Assembly (NCBI RefSeq): GCF_007677875.1 | Contig: NZ_VEDO01000020.1 | Location: 1-64,000 of the forward strand | DNA from: Variovorax boronicumulans | GTDB lineage: Bacteria; Pseudomonadota; Gammaproteobacteria; Burkholderiales; Burkholderiaceae_C | Direction: 5' to 3' | DNA: 64,000 nt | In this document: positions 25,995 through 34,695 of the stretch, piece after piece | How positions within the stretch are numbered: position 1 is the stretch's first letter | Layout: each line of letters opens with the position of its first letter | Notes under the pieces: generated by a model | The model's database searches: none | What the model was told of the DNA's origin: nothing | Seen by the model: only the letters and a program-made list of their open reading frames with translations | Program-made: the position numbers and the translations under genes

Positions 25995-27092
25995 TCAGGA
26001 CTTTCCAGGGATCGAGGGGGGCGGGACGGTCTCCTGTGGGCCGCTGGTCGCGGCCTCGTGTAGGGGGGATGCAGTGACAGATTGCAGGACCGGCAGGTCG
26101 ACGTTGCCGCCCGACAGCACGATGACGGCGCTGCGCCCCTGCAGGTCGAGGTGGCCGGCCAGCAGCGCGGCCAGTGCCACGCTGCCGCCCGGTTCCACGA
26201 CCAGGCGCAGTTCCTCGAGCGCGAAGCGCATCGCGGCGGCGACCTCGGCGTCGCCGACGGCGACGGCGCGGCTCAGCAGCGGCTGGTTGACGGCAAAGGG
26301 CAGCTCGGCGGGCGTCACAGCCATCAGCGCGTCGCACAGCGTGGCGGCGCCCGGCGCATTGGTCTCGCGCCGGCCGCTGGCCAGCGAGCGCACGGTGTCG
26401 TCGAAGCCCGCGGGCTCCACGGCCACGCGCTCGGCCTGCGGCGCCAGCGCGGCCAGCGCCAGGCTGCAGCCGGCCATCAGCCCGCCGCCGCCGCAGGGCG
26501 CGGCGAACAGCCCGAGGCTGGCGCGCACCTCGGGCGCGAGGTCCTGCAGCGCTTCGAGCGCGACGGTGCCCTGCGCGGCCAGCACCTCGGGGTGGTCGCC
26601 CGGCGGCACCAGCGTGCCGCCGGTCTCGGCCAGCAGGCGCATGCCGATGTCCTCGCGGCTCTCCCTGGTGCGGTCGTAGTGCACCACGCGCGCACCCTGC
26701 GCCAGCGCACGTGCCACCTTGTTCTTCGGCGCGTCCACGGGCATCACGATGGTGGCGGGCACGCCGAGCCGGCGCGCGGCCCAGGCGATGGCCTGGCCGT
26801 GGTTGCCCGTGGAGTAGGCCACCACGCCGGCCGCCCGGCGCCCGGGTGGCAGCCCCAGCAGCGCGTTGAAGGCGCCACGGATCTTGAACGAGCCCGTGAC
26901 CTGCAGGTTCTCGGCCTTGAGCCACACCGGGCCGCCGGCGCGTTCGTCCAGCACGGGCGAGCGCAGCAGCGGGGTGCGCAGCACATGCGGCGCGATGGCT
27001 TCGGCCGCATGCGCCACGTCGGCGAAGCGCGGCACGCGCAGCTCGCCCAGCATTTCGTGCGCAATGCGCTCGGGCAGTGCCGCGGCCTTCAT
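25995..27092 (-). CDS. Threonine/serine dehydratase-like PLP enzyme (fold type II)
   Basis: 365 residues. PLP lysine K70 lies in TGSFKIRGAFNA, the phosphate-binding tetraglycine loop GGGG at 201-204, and STGNHGQ at 94-100. These place it in the serine/threonine dehydratase and serine racemase group, which forms an aminoacrylate and then a keto acid plus ammonia. There is no C-terminal ACT regulatory domain, so it resembles catabolic enzymes. The ATG overlaps the carbamoylase stop codon (ATGA at 27089-27092). In this operon it might process D-serine, D-threonine or hydroxyaspartate produced from a hydantoin; inference only. Confidence 0.82.
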   Translation of the reverse strand: MKAAALPERIAHEMLGELRVPRFADVAHAAEAIAPHVLRTPLLRSPVLDERAGGPVWLKAENLQVTGSFKIRGAFNALLGLPPGRRAAGVVAYSTGNHGQAIAWAARRLGVPATIVMPVDAPKNKVARALAQGARVVHYDRTRESREDIGMRLLAETGGTLVPPGDHPEVLAAQGTVALEALQDLAPEVRASLGLFAAPCGGGGLMAGCSLALAALAPQAERVAVEPAGFDDTVRSLASGRRETNAPGAATLCDALMAVTPAELPFAVNQPLLSRAVAVGDAEVAAAMRFALEELRLVVEPGGSVALAALLAGHLDLQGRSAVIVLSGGNVDLPVLQSVTASPLHEAATSGPQETVPPPSIPGKS

Positions 27093-28081
27093 GCGCCCTG
27101 CCCCGGCTGCCAGACGGCCGGCGCACTGCTGCCCGTCTGCGTGGCGATGCGCTGGTAGGCCTCCAGGCGGCGGTGCTGCGCGAAGTTGAAGATGGTGCTC
27201 CGGCCCAGTTCGCACATGGCGAGGTTGCAGTCGGCCACGATGAGCTCGTCGTCCCAGGTCGATGCCAGGGCCATCACTTCGCCCTGCGGGTTGACGATCA
27301 CGGAGTGGCCCATGAGCTCGAAGCCGTCCTCGTTGCCCGCCTTGGCCACGCCGACGCCGAAGGTGGCGTTCTGGTAGCAGCCGGCCTGGATCGACAGCTG
27401 CGAATGGAACTGGCGCTGGTACGGGGCCTCGAAGCCGCGGTTCTCCTGGTTCACGGCCGGCGTGTTGTAGCCCAGCATGACGAGCTCGACCTGCTGCAGG
27501 CCCAGTTCGCGCCAGGACTCGGGCCAGCGCCGGTCGTTGCAGATCAGCATGCCCAGGTTCACGTCCACGCCGCCGACGGGCGCACGCGTGACCGGAAAGC
27601 CCAGGTTGCCGACTTCGAAGTAGCGCTTTTCCAGATGCTGCACCTTGCGGATGGTGCTGAACTCCTTGTGGCCCGGCAGGTGGACCTTGCGGTACTTGAG
27701 CACGATCTCGCCCGAGGGCGCAATGACCACCGAGGTGTTGAAGCGGCGCTTGCGCAGCACGCCGTTCTCGTCGGGCTCGTGGGCGATCTCGGCGTAGCCC
27801 AGGTAGCAGGTCAGGCCGTAGCGGCGGATCGCGTCGAACAGCGGCTGCGTGGCCGGCGAAGGCAGGGCCTCCTCGTACCAGCCATCGGCCTCGTCCAGGT
27901 TCTCGACGTACCAGCGCGGGAAGAAGGTGGTGAAGGCCAGTTCGGGGAAGACGACGACGTTGGCGCCGCGCTGGTGCGCCCGTTCGAGCAGGCGCACCAT
28001 GCGCGCGACGACGACGTCGCGGCCTTCTGCGCGTTGGATGGGGCCCAGCTGGGCGGCGGCGACGGTGATGAGGCGGTTCAT
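27089..28081 (-). CDS. N-carbamoyl-D-amino acid hydrolase
   Basis: 330 residues, nitrilase superfamily. Releases carbon dioxide, ammonia and a D-amino acid from N-carbamoyl-D-amino acids, the second step of hydantoin breakdown. Catalytic triad is E47 (FPELAFTTFFP), K132 (YRKVHLPGHKEF) and C181 (LICNDRRWPE), and the whole reading matches Agrobacterium-type D-carbamoylases block by block, including HLEKRYFE and SMQAGSYQN-like (here SIQAGCYQN). An ATG six codons earlier is possible; neither start has a strong ribosome-binding site. It is coupled to the downstream dehydratase-like gene. Confidence 0.9.
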   Translation of the reverse strand: MNRLITVAAAQLGPIQRAEGRDVVVARMVRLLERAHQRGANVVVFPELAFTTFFPRWYVENLDEADGWYEEALPSPATQPLFDAIRRYGLTCYLGYAEIAHEPDENGVLRKRRFNTSVVIAPSGEIVLKYRKVHLPGHKEFSTIRKVQHLEKRYFEVGNLGFPVTRAPVGGVDVNLGMLICNDRRWPESWRELGLQQVELVMLGYNTPAVNQENRGFEAPYQRQFHSQLSIQAGCYQNATFGVGVAKAGNEDGFELMGHSVIVNPQGEVMALASTWDDELIVADCNLAMCELGRSTIFNFAQHRRLEAYQRIATQTGSSAPAVWQPGQGA

Positions 28082-28184
28082 GGCAGTGGGTGAGGACATG
28101 CAGGAGCGGGGCAAAGGCCGGGGTTCGGCCGGGCAGGGGCGGTTGGCGGGCGGAAGCTGTCGGTGCGCAGGGGTCCGTCGCAGG

Positions 28185-28865
28185 TCAGTGGCCGGCCATG
28201 CCGGTACGGCGTTTCTCGAGGCTGGCCAGCACGCGGGTGAGCGGCCACAGCATCGCCAGGTACAGCAGCGCGGCCAGCACGATGGGCGAGGGGTTGTAGA
28301 CCAGCGACTGCGTGTCGCGCGCGGCCCGCAGCAGTTCGGGCATGCCGACCACGCTGGCGATGGTCGTCAGCTTGACGACCTCGATGCAGTTGCCCAGCAG
28401 GTCGGGCATCACGTTGCGCACCGCCTGCGGCAGGACCACGTGCCGCAGCGCCTGCAGGCGGGTCAGCCCGGTGGAGCGGGCGGCCTCCATCTGGCCCTTG
28501 GGCACGGACTGGATGCCGGCACGGAAGACCTCGCAGAAGTAGCTGGCGTTGTTGAGCACGAAGGCCAGCACGACGGCGCCGAGCTTGAGCACGTTGCCGA
28601 CCAGGAACGGCAGGCCGAAGTACAGGAAGATCAGCAGCACCAGCGGCGGGAAGGCGCGGAAGAAGTCGACGTAGCCGATCACCGACCAGCGGACCCAGCG
28701 CGTGGCCGACTGGGTCTGGGCCAGCGCCAGCAGCAGCCCGGCCAGCGCACCCAGCGGGATCACGATGGCCGACAGCCACACCGTGGTCCACAGGCCGCCG
28801 AGCAGGTACGGGAAGACCTGGCGGTAGACCTCCAGGTTGAAGAAGGTGTCGATGAGCGTGTCCAT
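28185..28865 (-). CDS. Polar amino acid ABC transporter permease
   Basis: 226 residues, HisM/GlnP-type inner-membrane permease. The EAA-type motif reads QMEAARSTGLTRLQALRHVV (about residues 125-144). The FFRAFPPLVLLIFLYFGLP segment is the typical R-x-x-P-x-L block of this family. It lies 11 bases after the other permease gene, so the two presumably form a heterodimer serving the receptor and ATPase encoded upstream. Confidence 0.88.
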   Translation of the reverse strand: MDTLIDTFFNLEVYRQVFPYLLGGLWTTVWLSAIVIPLGALAGLLLALAQTQSATRWVRWSVIGYVDFFRAFPPLVLLIFLYFGLPFLVGNVLKLGAVVLAFVLNNASYFCEVFRAGIQSVPKGQMEAARSTGLTRLQALRHVVLPQAVRNVMPDLLGNCIEVVKLTTIASVVGMPELLRAARDTQSLVYNPSPIVLAALLYLAMLWPLTRVLASLEKRRTGMAGH

Positions 28866-28876
28866 GGCCGGCCGCG

Positions 28877-29560
28877 TCAGGTGGACGGGGTGGAGCGGTG
28901 TTCGAGCCAGCGCGCCACGAAGACGATGGGCAGGAACACCAGCAGATAGGCGAACGCGCCCACGGTCAGCGGCGTGGGGTTGCCCGCCACGGCAGCGCCG
29001 GCCTGGGCGGCGCTGAGGATCTCGCCCAGCGCCACCACCGAGCCCAGCGCGGTGTTCTTGGTCGTGGCGATCACGCGGTTGGTCAGCGGCGGCACGGCGC
29101 GGCGCAGGGCCTGCGGCAGCAGCACCCAGCGCATGGCCTGCCACCAGCCCAGGCCGGTGGAGCGGGCGGCCTCCATCTGGCCCCGGGGCAGCGAGGACAG
29201 GCCAGCCCAGATGCTTTCCGTGGCGTAGGCCGCGAGCACCAGCGACAGCGCGAGCCAGGTCGAGGTGAACGACGAGAGCGGCAGGTTCACCGCCGGCAGG
29301 CCGAAGTACAGCAGGATGATGATGACCAACGGCGGCAGCGAGCGCGTGACGTCCGAGAACACCACGACAGGGATGCGCAGCCAGACGCGCCCGGTGGCAC
29401 GGGCCAGCGCCAGCGCCAGCCCGGCCAGCACGCCCGTGACCACGGTCGCCGCGCCGACGCCGACCGTGACCACCATGCCCCAGGCGATCTCGCGCCAGTA
29501 CTGCGCGGCCACCGCGGGGTTGAAGAAGGTGAAGAGGAAGCCGGCGTTGGCGTCGTTCAT
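28877..29560 (-). CDS. Polar amino acid ABC transporter permease
   Basis: 227 residues, same family as its neighbour. It has the SDVTRSLPPLVIIILLYFG block and the EAA-type motif QMEAARSTGLGWWQAMRWVL. The gene ends 11 bases before the second permease starts and begins 7 bases after the ATPase gene stop. The pair of similar permeases suggests ancient duplication, as in other two-permease amino acid importers. Confidence 0.88.
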   Translation of the reverse strand: MNDANAGFLFTFFNPAVAAQYWREIAWGMVVTVGVGAATVVTGVLAGLALALARATGRVWLRIPVVVFSDVTRSLPPLVIIILLYFGLPAVNLPLSSFTSTWLALSLVLAAYATESIWAGLSSLPRGQMEAARSTGLGWWQAMRWVLLPQALRRAVPPLTNRVIATTKNTALGSVVALGEILSAAQAGAAVAGNPTPLTVGAFAYLLVFLPIVFVARWLEHRSTPST

Positions 29561-29567
29561 GCCGCCC

Positions 29568-30314
29568 TCACGCCCTGGCGTCCATGTAACGGCCGATGAA
29601 GCTGCGCGTGCGCGCCTCCTTCGGGTTCTCGAAGACCTCGGCCGGCGTGCCCTCTTCCGCGATCACGCCGCCGTCCATGAACACGACACGGTCGGCCGCC
29701 GCATGCGCGAAGGCCATCTCGTGCGTCACCACCAGCATGGTCATGCCGCCGTCGCGCAGGCTGCGCATCACACGCAGCACCTCGTCGACGAGTTCGGGGT
29801 CGAGCGCGCTGGTGGGTTCGTCGAACAGCATGACCTTGGGCTTGAGCGCGATGCCGCGCGCGATGCCCACGCGCTGCTGCTGCCCGCCCGAGAGCTGGGC
29901 CGGATAGGCGTCGGCCTTGTGCGCCAGGCCCACCTGCTGCAGTGCCTCGCGGGCGATGGCTTCGGCCTGCGCGCGGTCCTTCTTCTGCACCCGCCGCAGC
30001 GCCAGCGTCACGTTCTCCAGCACGCTCAGGTGCGGGTACAGGTTGAAGTGCTGGAACACCATGCCCACGCTCTGGCGCACGCGGTTGATGTCCGTGTCCG
30101 GCCGGGTGATGTCCTGGCCGTCGACCACCACTTGGCCGGCGGTCGGCTCCTCCAGCCGGTTGCAGCAGCGCAGCATGGTGCTCTTGCCCGAACCGGAGGG
30201 CCCGATGACGCAGACCAGTTCGGCCGTACGGACGCGGAGGTCGACACCGCGCAGGACCTCCTGCGCGCCGTAGGACTTGCGCAGTCCGACGAGTTCGAGA
30301 ATGGGTGCGCTCAT
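29568..30314 (-). CDS. Polar amino acid ABC transporter ATP-binding protein
   Basis: 248 residues, GlnQ/HisP-like ATPase. Walker [15 protein letters not shown]-loop FQHFNLYPH, signature [14 protein letters not shown], Walker [15 protein letters not shown] and switch histidine VVTHEMAFA are all present. The start MSAPILEL is used; an ATG five codons earlier is possible. With the receptor and two permeases it makes a complete importer dedicated to the hydantoin locus, perhaps bringing in hydantoins, carbamoyl amino acids or amino acids. Confidence 0.9.
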   Translation of the reverse strand: MSAPILELVGLRKSYGAQEVLRGVDLRVRTAELVCVIGPSGSGKSTMLRCCNRLEEPTAGQVVVDGQDITRPDTDINRVRQSVGMVFQHFNLYPHLSVLENVTLALRRVQKKDRAQAEAIAREALQQVGLAHKADAYPAQLSGGQQQRVGIARGIALKPKVMLFDEPTSALDPELVDEVLRVMRSLRDGGMTMLVVTHEMAFAHAAADRVVFMDGGVIAEEGTPAEVFENPKEARTRSFIGRYMDARA

Positions 30315-30347
30315 GGCTGGATGGGGCAATCGTCCGCGGGGTCCGGC

Positions 30348-31208
30348 TCAGGCGCAGTTCGGCTTGACCGGCGTGGCGTCGTAGTTCTCGGTGCCGGGCA
30401 CGCCATGGCCGGACGCCACGGCGCGCTCCACGCTGCCCGGCGCGGGGTCGATGCCATACCACTTGTTGGCCAGGCGCGCGATGGTGCCGTCCAGCTTCAT
30501 GCACTTGAGGGCGTTGGAGACCGCATCGCGGCCGGCCTTGTCGTTCAGGCGGAAGGGGATGGCCCAGACCAGCCCGGTCTTCACCGTGTAGGTGGTCTGC
30601 AGGGCCGGGTTCTGCTTGGCGGCCCAGCCCGCGACCGTGTTGCCGGCCAGGTTGAAGTCGGCGCGGTTGGACATGACGGCCTGGATCGCGTCGGCGTTGG
30701 TTCCGTAGGTGTCGTACTTGAAGCCGTATTTCTCGGCGTTCTCCTTGGCCCAGCCTTCGTAGTTGGAGCCCTTGTTGACGGCCACGGTCTTGCCCTTGAG
30801 GCCCTCCAGCGACTCCAGCTTCGTGCCGCCCTTGCGGGCCAGGAAGGTGTAGTTGGTCTCGGTGTAGCCCTCGGTGAAGAGCAGCGCGCGGGCGCGTTCC
30901 GGGTTCACCGTGACCGGCGCCATGAGGAAGTCGTACTTGCCGCTGTTCAGGCCCGGGATCAGGCCGGAGAACTCGGTCGCCTCGATCTCCACCTTGCGGC
31001 GCAGGCGCTTGCCCAGCTCCTCGGCGAGGTCGACGTTGAAGCCCTGGATGCCACCGCCGAGCTTGACCATGGCCTGCGGCGCGAAGGTCGGATCGACCGC
31101 GGTGCGCAGGGGCGGCGCGTCCTGGGCCTGGGCCAGCGGCACGATGGCCGCGGCGCTGGCGGCCAGAACACAGAGGACGAGGCGGCGGGGCAGAAGGGCG
31201 TGGTGCAT
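30348..31208 (-). CDS. Amino acid ABC transporter substrate-binding protein
   Basis: 286 residues with a Sec signal peptide (RRLVLCVLAASAAAIVPLAQ, cleavage near AQAQD). The mature part has the extracellular solute-binding family 3 fold: FAPQAMVKLGGGIQGFNVDLAEELGKRL-type opening (GFNVDLAEE), GKYDFLMAPVTVNPERA, and GKTVAVNKGSNYEGWA. It has two pairs of later cysteines only partly matched (C in LKCMKLDG and the C-terminal PNCA), which could form a disulphide. It is the second gene of the operon, after the hydantoinase. Confidence 0.88.
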   Translation of the reverse strand: MHHALLPRRLVLCVLAASAAAIVPLAQAQDAPPLRTAVDPTFAPQAMVKLGGGIQGFNVDLAEELGKRLRRKVEIEATEFSGLIPGLNSGKYDFLMAPVTVNPERARALLFTEGYTETNYTFLARKGGTKLESLEGLKGKTVAVNKGSNYEGWAKENAEKYGFKYDTYGTNADAIQAVMSNRADFNLAGNTVAGWAAKQNPALQTTYTVKTGLVWAIPFRLNDKAGRDAVSNALKCMKLDGTIARLANKWYGIDPAPGSVERAVASGHGVPGTENYDATPVKPNCA

Positions 31209-31261
31209 GGTCGTGGGCGTCCGAGGCAGGAGTTTGGAAGGGTTGGGAGGGGTGAAACGCG

Positions 31262-32746
31262 TCAGGCGGCGGCGCCGCCGGCGGTGTCGAGTCCGACCAG
31301 GGCGCTGAACGCCCCACGGCCGGGCGAGGGGGCGGGCGGCGCGCCCAGCGGCCGGGACGGGCCGCGCCGCAGGAACTGGCCCGAGCCCGGCGCGGCGCAG
31401 AGCGTGCCCGCGCGGACCACGCTGCGCCCGCGGCTGAACACGTCTTCCGGCCAGCCCGTCAGGCGCATGCCGTCGTAGGGCGTGTAGCCCACGTTGTCGT
31501 GCAGCAGCGCGGCCGTCACGTCCACGACGCGCGCGGGATTCCAGATGGCGATGTCCGCATCGGCGCCGACCGCGATGGCGCCCTTGCGCGGCGCCAGGCC
31601 GTACATGTGCGCGTGGTTGGTGGCGGTCAGCGCCACGAACTGCTCGATGCCCATGCGGCCCTTCATGACGCCCTCGGAGAACAGCAGCGGCATGCGCAGC
31701 TCGATGCCCGGCACGCCGTTGGCCATCTCCTTGAAGGTGGTCGATTCGCCCTTGGGCAGCTTGCCCGACGCGTCGAAGCGGAACGGCGAGTGGTCGGACG
31801 AATACACGCCCAGCGTGCCGTCCAGCAGGCCGGCCCAGACCGCCTCCTGCGAGGCCTTGTCGCGCGGCGGCGGGCTGCAGCAGAACTTGGCGCCTTCCAC
31901 CCCCGGCAGGTCGATGTTGGAGGCTTCGAGGAACAGGTACTGCGGGCAGCTCTCGGCATGCACCTGCGCGCCCAGGCGGCGGGCCTGGCGCAGCACCTCC
32001 ACGGTCTCCGCGCCCGCCACATGCACGATCAGGATGGGCACGTCCACCAGGCGCGACAGCTGCACCGCGCGGTAGGTGGCCTCGGCCTCGGCCAGCGGGT
32101 CGTGCGCGACGCCATGGAACTTCGGCGCCGTGTGGCCGCGGTCCAGCAGGCGCTGCGCGATCCAGCGGATCATGTCGTGGTTCTCGGCGTGCACCATCAC
32201 CATGGCCCCCTCGCGGCCGGCCGTCGCCATCACGTCCAGCAGCGCGTGGTCGTCGAGCTTGAGCAGGTCGTAGGTCATGTAGACCTTGAGCGAGGTGATG
32301 CCGTCGCGGATGGCCTGCGGCAGGTGCACGGCCAGCGCCTCCTCGTCGGGGCGCGTGAGGATCAGGTGGAAGCCGTAGTCGATGACGGCCTTCTCGGCAG
32401 CCCGGCGCGCGTAGTCGGCCAGCACCTGGGGGATGCTGTCCTTGCGGTGCTGGGCGGCGAACGACAGGATGGTCGTCGTGCCGCCGAAGGCCGCGGACAC
32501 CGTGCCCGAATAGAAGTCGTCGGCGCACAGGAGGCCCATGCCCGACAGCTGCTCGATGTGGCAGTGGCTGTCGATGCCGCCGGGCAGCACCCAGCGGCCG
32601 CGGGCATCCACGTCTTCCCGTCCCGGCGCGAGCCCGGGCCCGATGGCGGCGATGCGGCCGTCGACGATGCCGATGTCGCCGTCGGAGCAGCCGGTGGCGT
32701 TGCAGATCCTGCCGCCACGGATGGTGAGGTCGAAGGGAGCGGTCAT
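31262..32746 (-). CDS. D-hydantoinase / dihydropyrimidinase
   Basis: 494 residues, cyclic amidohydrolase that opens 5-substituted hydantoins to N-carbamoyl amino acids. Binuclear metal ligands are complete: H61 and H63 (DSHCHIEQ), carboxylated lysine K154 (SLKVYMTY), H186 (VHAENHD), H242 (IVHVAGAE) and D318 (SSDHSPF). The C-terminal tail of about 40 residues (after FLRRGPSRP) is alanine- and proline-rich and looks variable. First gene of the minus-strand operon. Linked carbamoylase with D specificity argues for D-hydantoinase rather than pyrimidine catabolism. Confidence 0.9.
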   Translation of the reverse strand: MTAPFDLTIRGGRICNATGCSDGDIGIVDGRIAAIGPGLAPGREDVDARGRWVLPGGIDSHCHIEQLSGMGLLCADDFYSGTVSAAFGGTTTILSFAAQHRKDSIPQVLADYARRAAEKAVIDYGFHLILTRPDEEALAVHLPQAIRDGITSLKVYMTYDLLKLDDHALLDVMATAGREGAMVMVHAENHDMIRWIAQRLLDRGHTAPKFHGVAHDPLAEAEATYRAVQLSRLVDVPILIVHVAGAETVEVLRQARRLGAQVHAESCPQYLFLEASNIDLPGVEGAKFCCSPPPRDKASQEAVWAGLLDGTLGVYSSDHSPFRFDASGKLPKGESTTFKEMANGVPGIELRMPLLFSEGVMKGRMGIEQFVALTATNHAHMYGLAPRKGAIAVGADADIAIWNPARVVDVTAALLHDNVGYTPYDGMRLTGWPEDVFSRGRSVVRAGTLCAAPGSGQFLRRGPSRPLGAPPAPSPGRGAFSALVGLDTAGGAAA

Positions 32747-32873
32747 GGTGCGGGCGCTGGAAGGACGGACGGGCCGGGACATGTGCGAACGCGGTCGTCG
32801 ACCGCACCCCACGGGGCCGCATCGGTCTGCCGGAGCGCTTGCGGCGCAGCGGCAGGACGACGCGTTGGAAGAA

Positions 32874-32939
32874 ATTATTTCGAGCGCGCCCCGCGCTGTC
32901 GCCTGCCGATTCGTGCGACGGGCATAACCTTCGGTTAAG
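32874..32939 (-). promoter_or_regulatory. Predicted hydantoinase promoter with LysR-type site
   Basis: ATAACCTTCGGTTAAG at 32924-32939 shares ATAAC-N5-GTTAAG with the site at 33908-33923. On the minus strand a -10-like AATAAT occupies 32879-32874, putting a start site near 32867. The LysR site is then centred about 64-65 bases upstream, the usual activator position for LysR proteins. The site overlaps the lysR stop codon (32935-32937). Assignment is by pattern only. Confidence 0.6.
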
Positions 32940-33876
32940 CCGTCTCGTCCTGGTGCATCTGCGCACCTTGCCGGGGCACCGACGGCCCATTGCCGTGCAT
33001 CAGGGCCCGCAGATCGGTGATGAAGGACTGCGCAATCTGCGACAGCGGTTCGAAGCGCAGGTGCAGCAGCGTTGCATGGACCAGCGGCGTGCCATGCACC
33101 GGCCGCACCACCAGCCGGTGGTTGGTCCAGCTGCGCACCGAGAACTCGTCGACCAGCGCGATCCCGGCCCCCGCCTGCACCATGGCATAGGCGTTCTGCG
33201 GCGAACCCACCTCCACCGCCGCGCGCACCGGCTGGCCCGCGGATTCGAACAGCTGGGCCACCAGCCGGCCGAAGTAGGTGCTGCGCTCGTAGGAGACCAG
33301 CGGCCAGGGCACGAGATCCTCCACCGCCAGCGTGGCCAGGCGCGCGAGCGGGTGGTCGTACGGGCACACGCAGACCAGCCGCGCCGAGCCCAGCGGCACG
33401 GCGAGCAGGTTGGGATGCTCCACCGGGCGCAGCGTCACCGCCAGGTCCGCCTGGTGGTTGAGCACGCGCTCCACGAGCGGCACCGGGCCGAGGTACTGGA
33501 AGGTGACCTTGACATTCGGATGGCGCAGGCGAAAGCGCATCACCGCCTGCGGAATGATCATCTGGCCGACGCTGGGGCTGGAGACCAGGTTGAGGATGCC
33601 GTCGCTGTTCTCGCGCAGCTCCCGCGCCAGCTCGTTGACGCGGCCCACGCCCGCGTAGACCAGCTCCACTTCACGGATCAGCTTCTTGGCCTCGGGCGTG
33701 GGGTACAGCCGCCCCTTGATGCGCTCGAACAGCGGGAAGCCGACGCGGCTTTCGGTGTGCGAGAGCAGCCGGCTGACCGCCGGCTGCGAGACGCACAGCA
33801 GCTCCGACGCGCCGGTGATGGAGCCCGTGGTCATCACGGCACGGAAGACTTCGATCTGGCGCAGGTTGAGGGACAT
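32935..33876 (-). CDS. LysR-family regulator of the hydantoin locus
   Basis: 313 residues. N-terminal winged helix-turn-helix (LRQIEVFRAVMTTGSITGAS, then CVSQPAVSRLLSHTE) followed by a periplasmic-binding-like effector domain (SSPSVGQMIIPQAVMRFR to the C-terminus). Subfamily resembles regulators of opine, amino acid or diaminopimelate metabolism. It lies between the hydantoinase operon (same strand) and the divergent racemase operon, with matched candidate sites in front of both. It probably activates both in response to a hydantoin or amino acid ligand. Confidence 0.88.
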   Translation of the reverse strand: MSLNLRQIEVFRAVMTTGSITGASELLCVSQPAVSRLLSHTESRVGFPLFERIKGRLYPTPEAKKLIREVELVYAGVGRVNELARELRENSDGILNLVSSPSVGQMIIPQAVMRFRLRHPNVKVTFQYLGPVPLVERVLNHQADLAVTLRPVEHPNLLAVPLGSARLVCVCPYDHPLARLATLAVEDLVPWPLVSYERSTYFGRLVAQLFESAGQPVRAAVEVGSPQNAYAMVQAGAGIALVDEFSVRSWTNHRLVVRPVHGTPLVHATLLHLRFEPLSQIAQSFITDLRALMHGNGPSVPRQGAQMHQDETA

Positions 33877-33907
33877 GGCGTGCCGGCCCGGCCCGCAGGG
33901 CAGGCGG

Positions 33908-33972
33908 ATAACAGAACGTTAAGGACGACCCACAACTTAGCAAGTGCCATGCCCCGCCGGGCGGCCTAGACT
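33908..33972 (+). promoter_or_regulatory. Predicted racemase promoter with LysR-type site
   Basis: ATAACAGAACGTTAAG at 33908-33923 lies in the lysR-racemase intergenic region. A -10-like TAGACT at 33967-33972 predicts a start near 33979, so the site is centred about -63, almost the same geometry as for the hydantoinase promoter. The same site could also autorepress the divergent lysR gene. Confidence 0.55.
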
Positions 33973-34001
33973 TTTCGCACGCCCTGCCGAACGCCCGCCC
34001 C

Positions 34002-34661
34002 ATGCCCCGCACCCTCTACGTCATCAATCCCAACAGCAACGCCCACGTCACCGCGCAGCTCGATGCCGCGGTGGACCCGCTGCGACACGCCGGCGGGCCC
34101 CACATCCGCTGCGTGGCACTCCCCTCCGGCCCGCCCGGTGTGGAAACGCAGGCCCACGTGGATGAGGCCGCGCTGGCCGTCAACGCGTTCGCCGCGCGCC
34201 ACCAGGCCGACGCCGCCGGCTTCGTGGTGGCCTGCTTCAGCGACCCGGGGGTGGCGCAGCTGCGCGAGCGCGTCGCGGTCCCGGTACTGGGCATCAGCGA
34301 AGCGGCGGTGCTGACGGCCTTGACCCTGGGCCACCACTTCGGCGTGGTTGCGATCCTGCCGGGCTCCATCCCGCGCCACCTGCGGGCCTGGGGCGCCATG
34401 GGCATCGCGCAGCGCTGCGTCGGCGAGATCGCCATCGGGCGCGGCGTGTCCGCACTGGCCGACCGCGAGGCCACGCTGGCGGCCATGGTCGACGCCGGCC
34501 TGCGCCTGCGGGACGAACGCGGCGCCCATGTGCTGGTGATGGGCTGCGCCGGCATGGCCACGTTCCGCACACCGCTGGCCGAGGCCTGCGGCCTGCCGGT
34601 GGTCGAGCCCACGCAGGCCGCCGCGGCGATGGCGCTGGGCCGCATCCTGCTGGGCTGGTGA
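34002..34661 (+). CDS. Hydantoin racemase (Asp/Glu racemase superfamily)
   Basis: 219 residues. Interconverts D- and L-5-substituted hydantoins by two-base chemistry. Both catalytic cysteines are present: C78 in ACFSDPGV and C182 in GCAGMATF, and the N-terminal VINPNSN motif is typical of the family. Starts a plus-strand operon divergent from lysR. With D-hydantoinase and D-carbamoylase it allows full use of racemic hydantoins. Confidence 0.9.
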   Translation: MPRTLYVINPNSNAHVTAQLDAAVDPLRHAGGPHIRCVALPSGPPGVETQAHVDEAALAVNAFAARHQADAAGFVVACFSDPGVAQLRERVAVPVLGISEAAVLTALTLGHHFGVVAILPGSIPRHLRAWGAMGIAQRCVGEIAIGRGVSALADREATLAAMVDAGLRLRDERGAHVLVMGCAGMATFRTPLAEACGLPVVEPTQAAAAMALGRILLGW

Positions 34662-34695
34662 GCATGCAGCTGGCACCCTTGGGCAGGCCGGCGCG

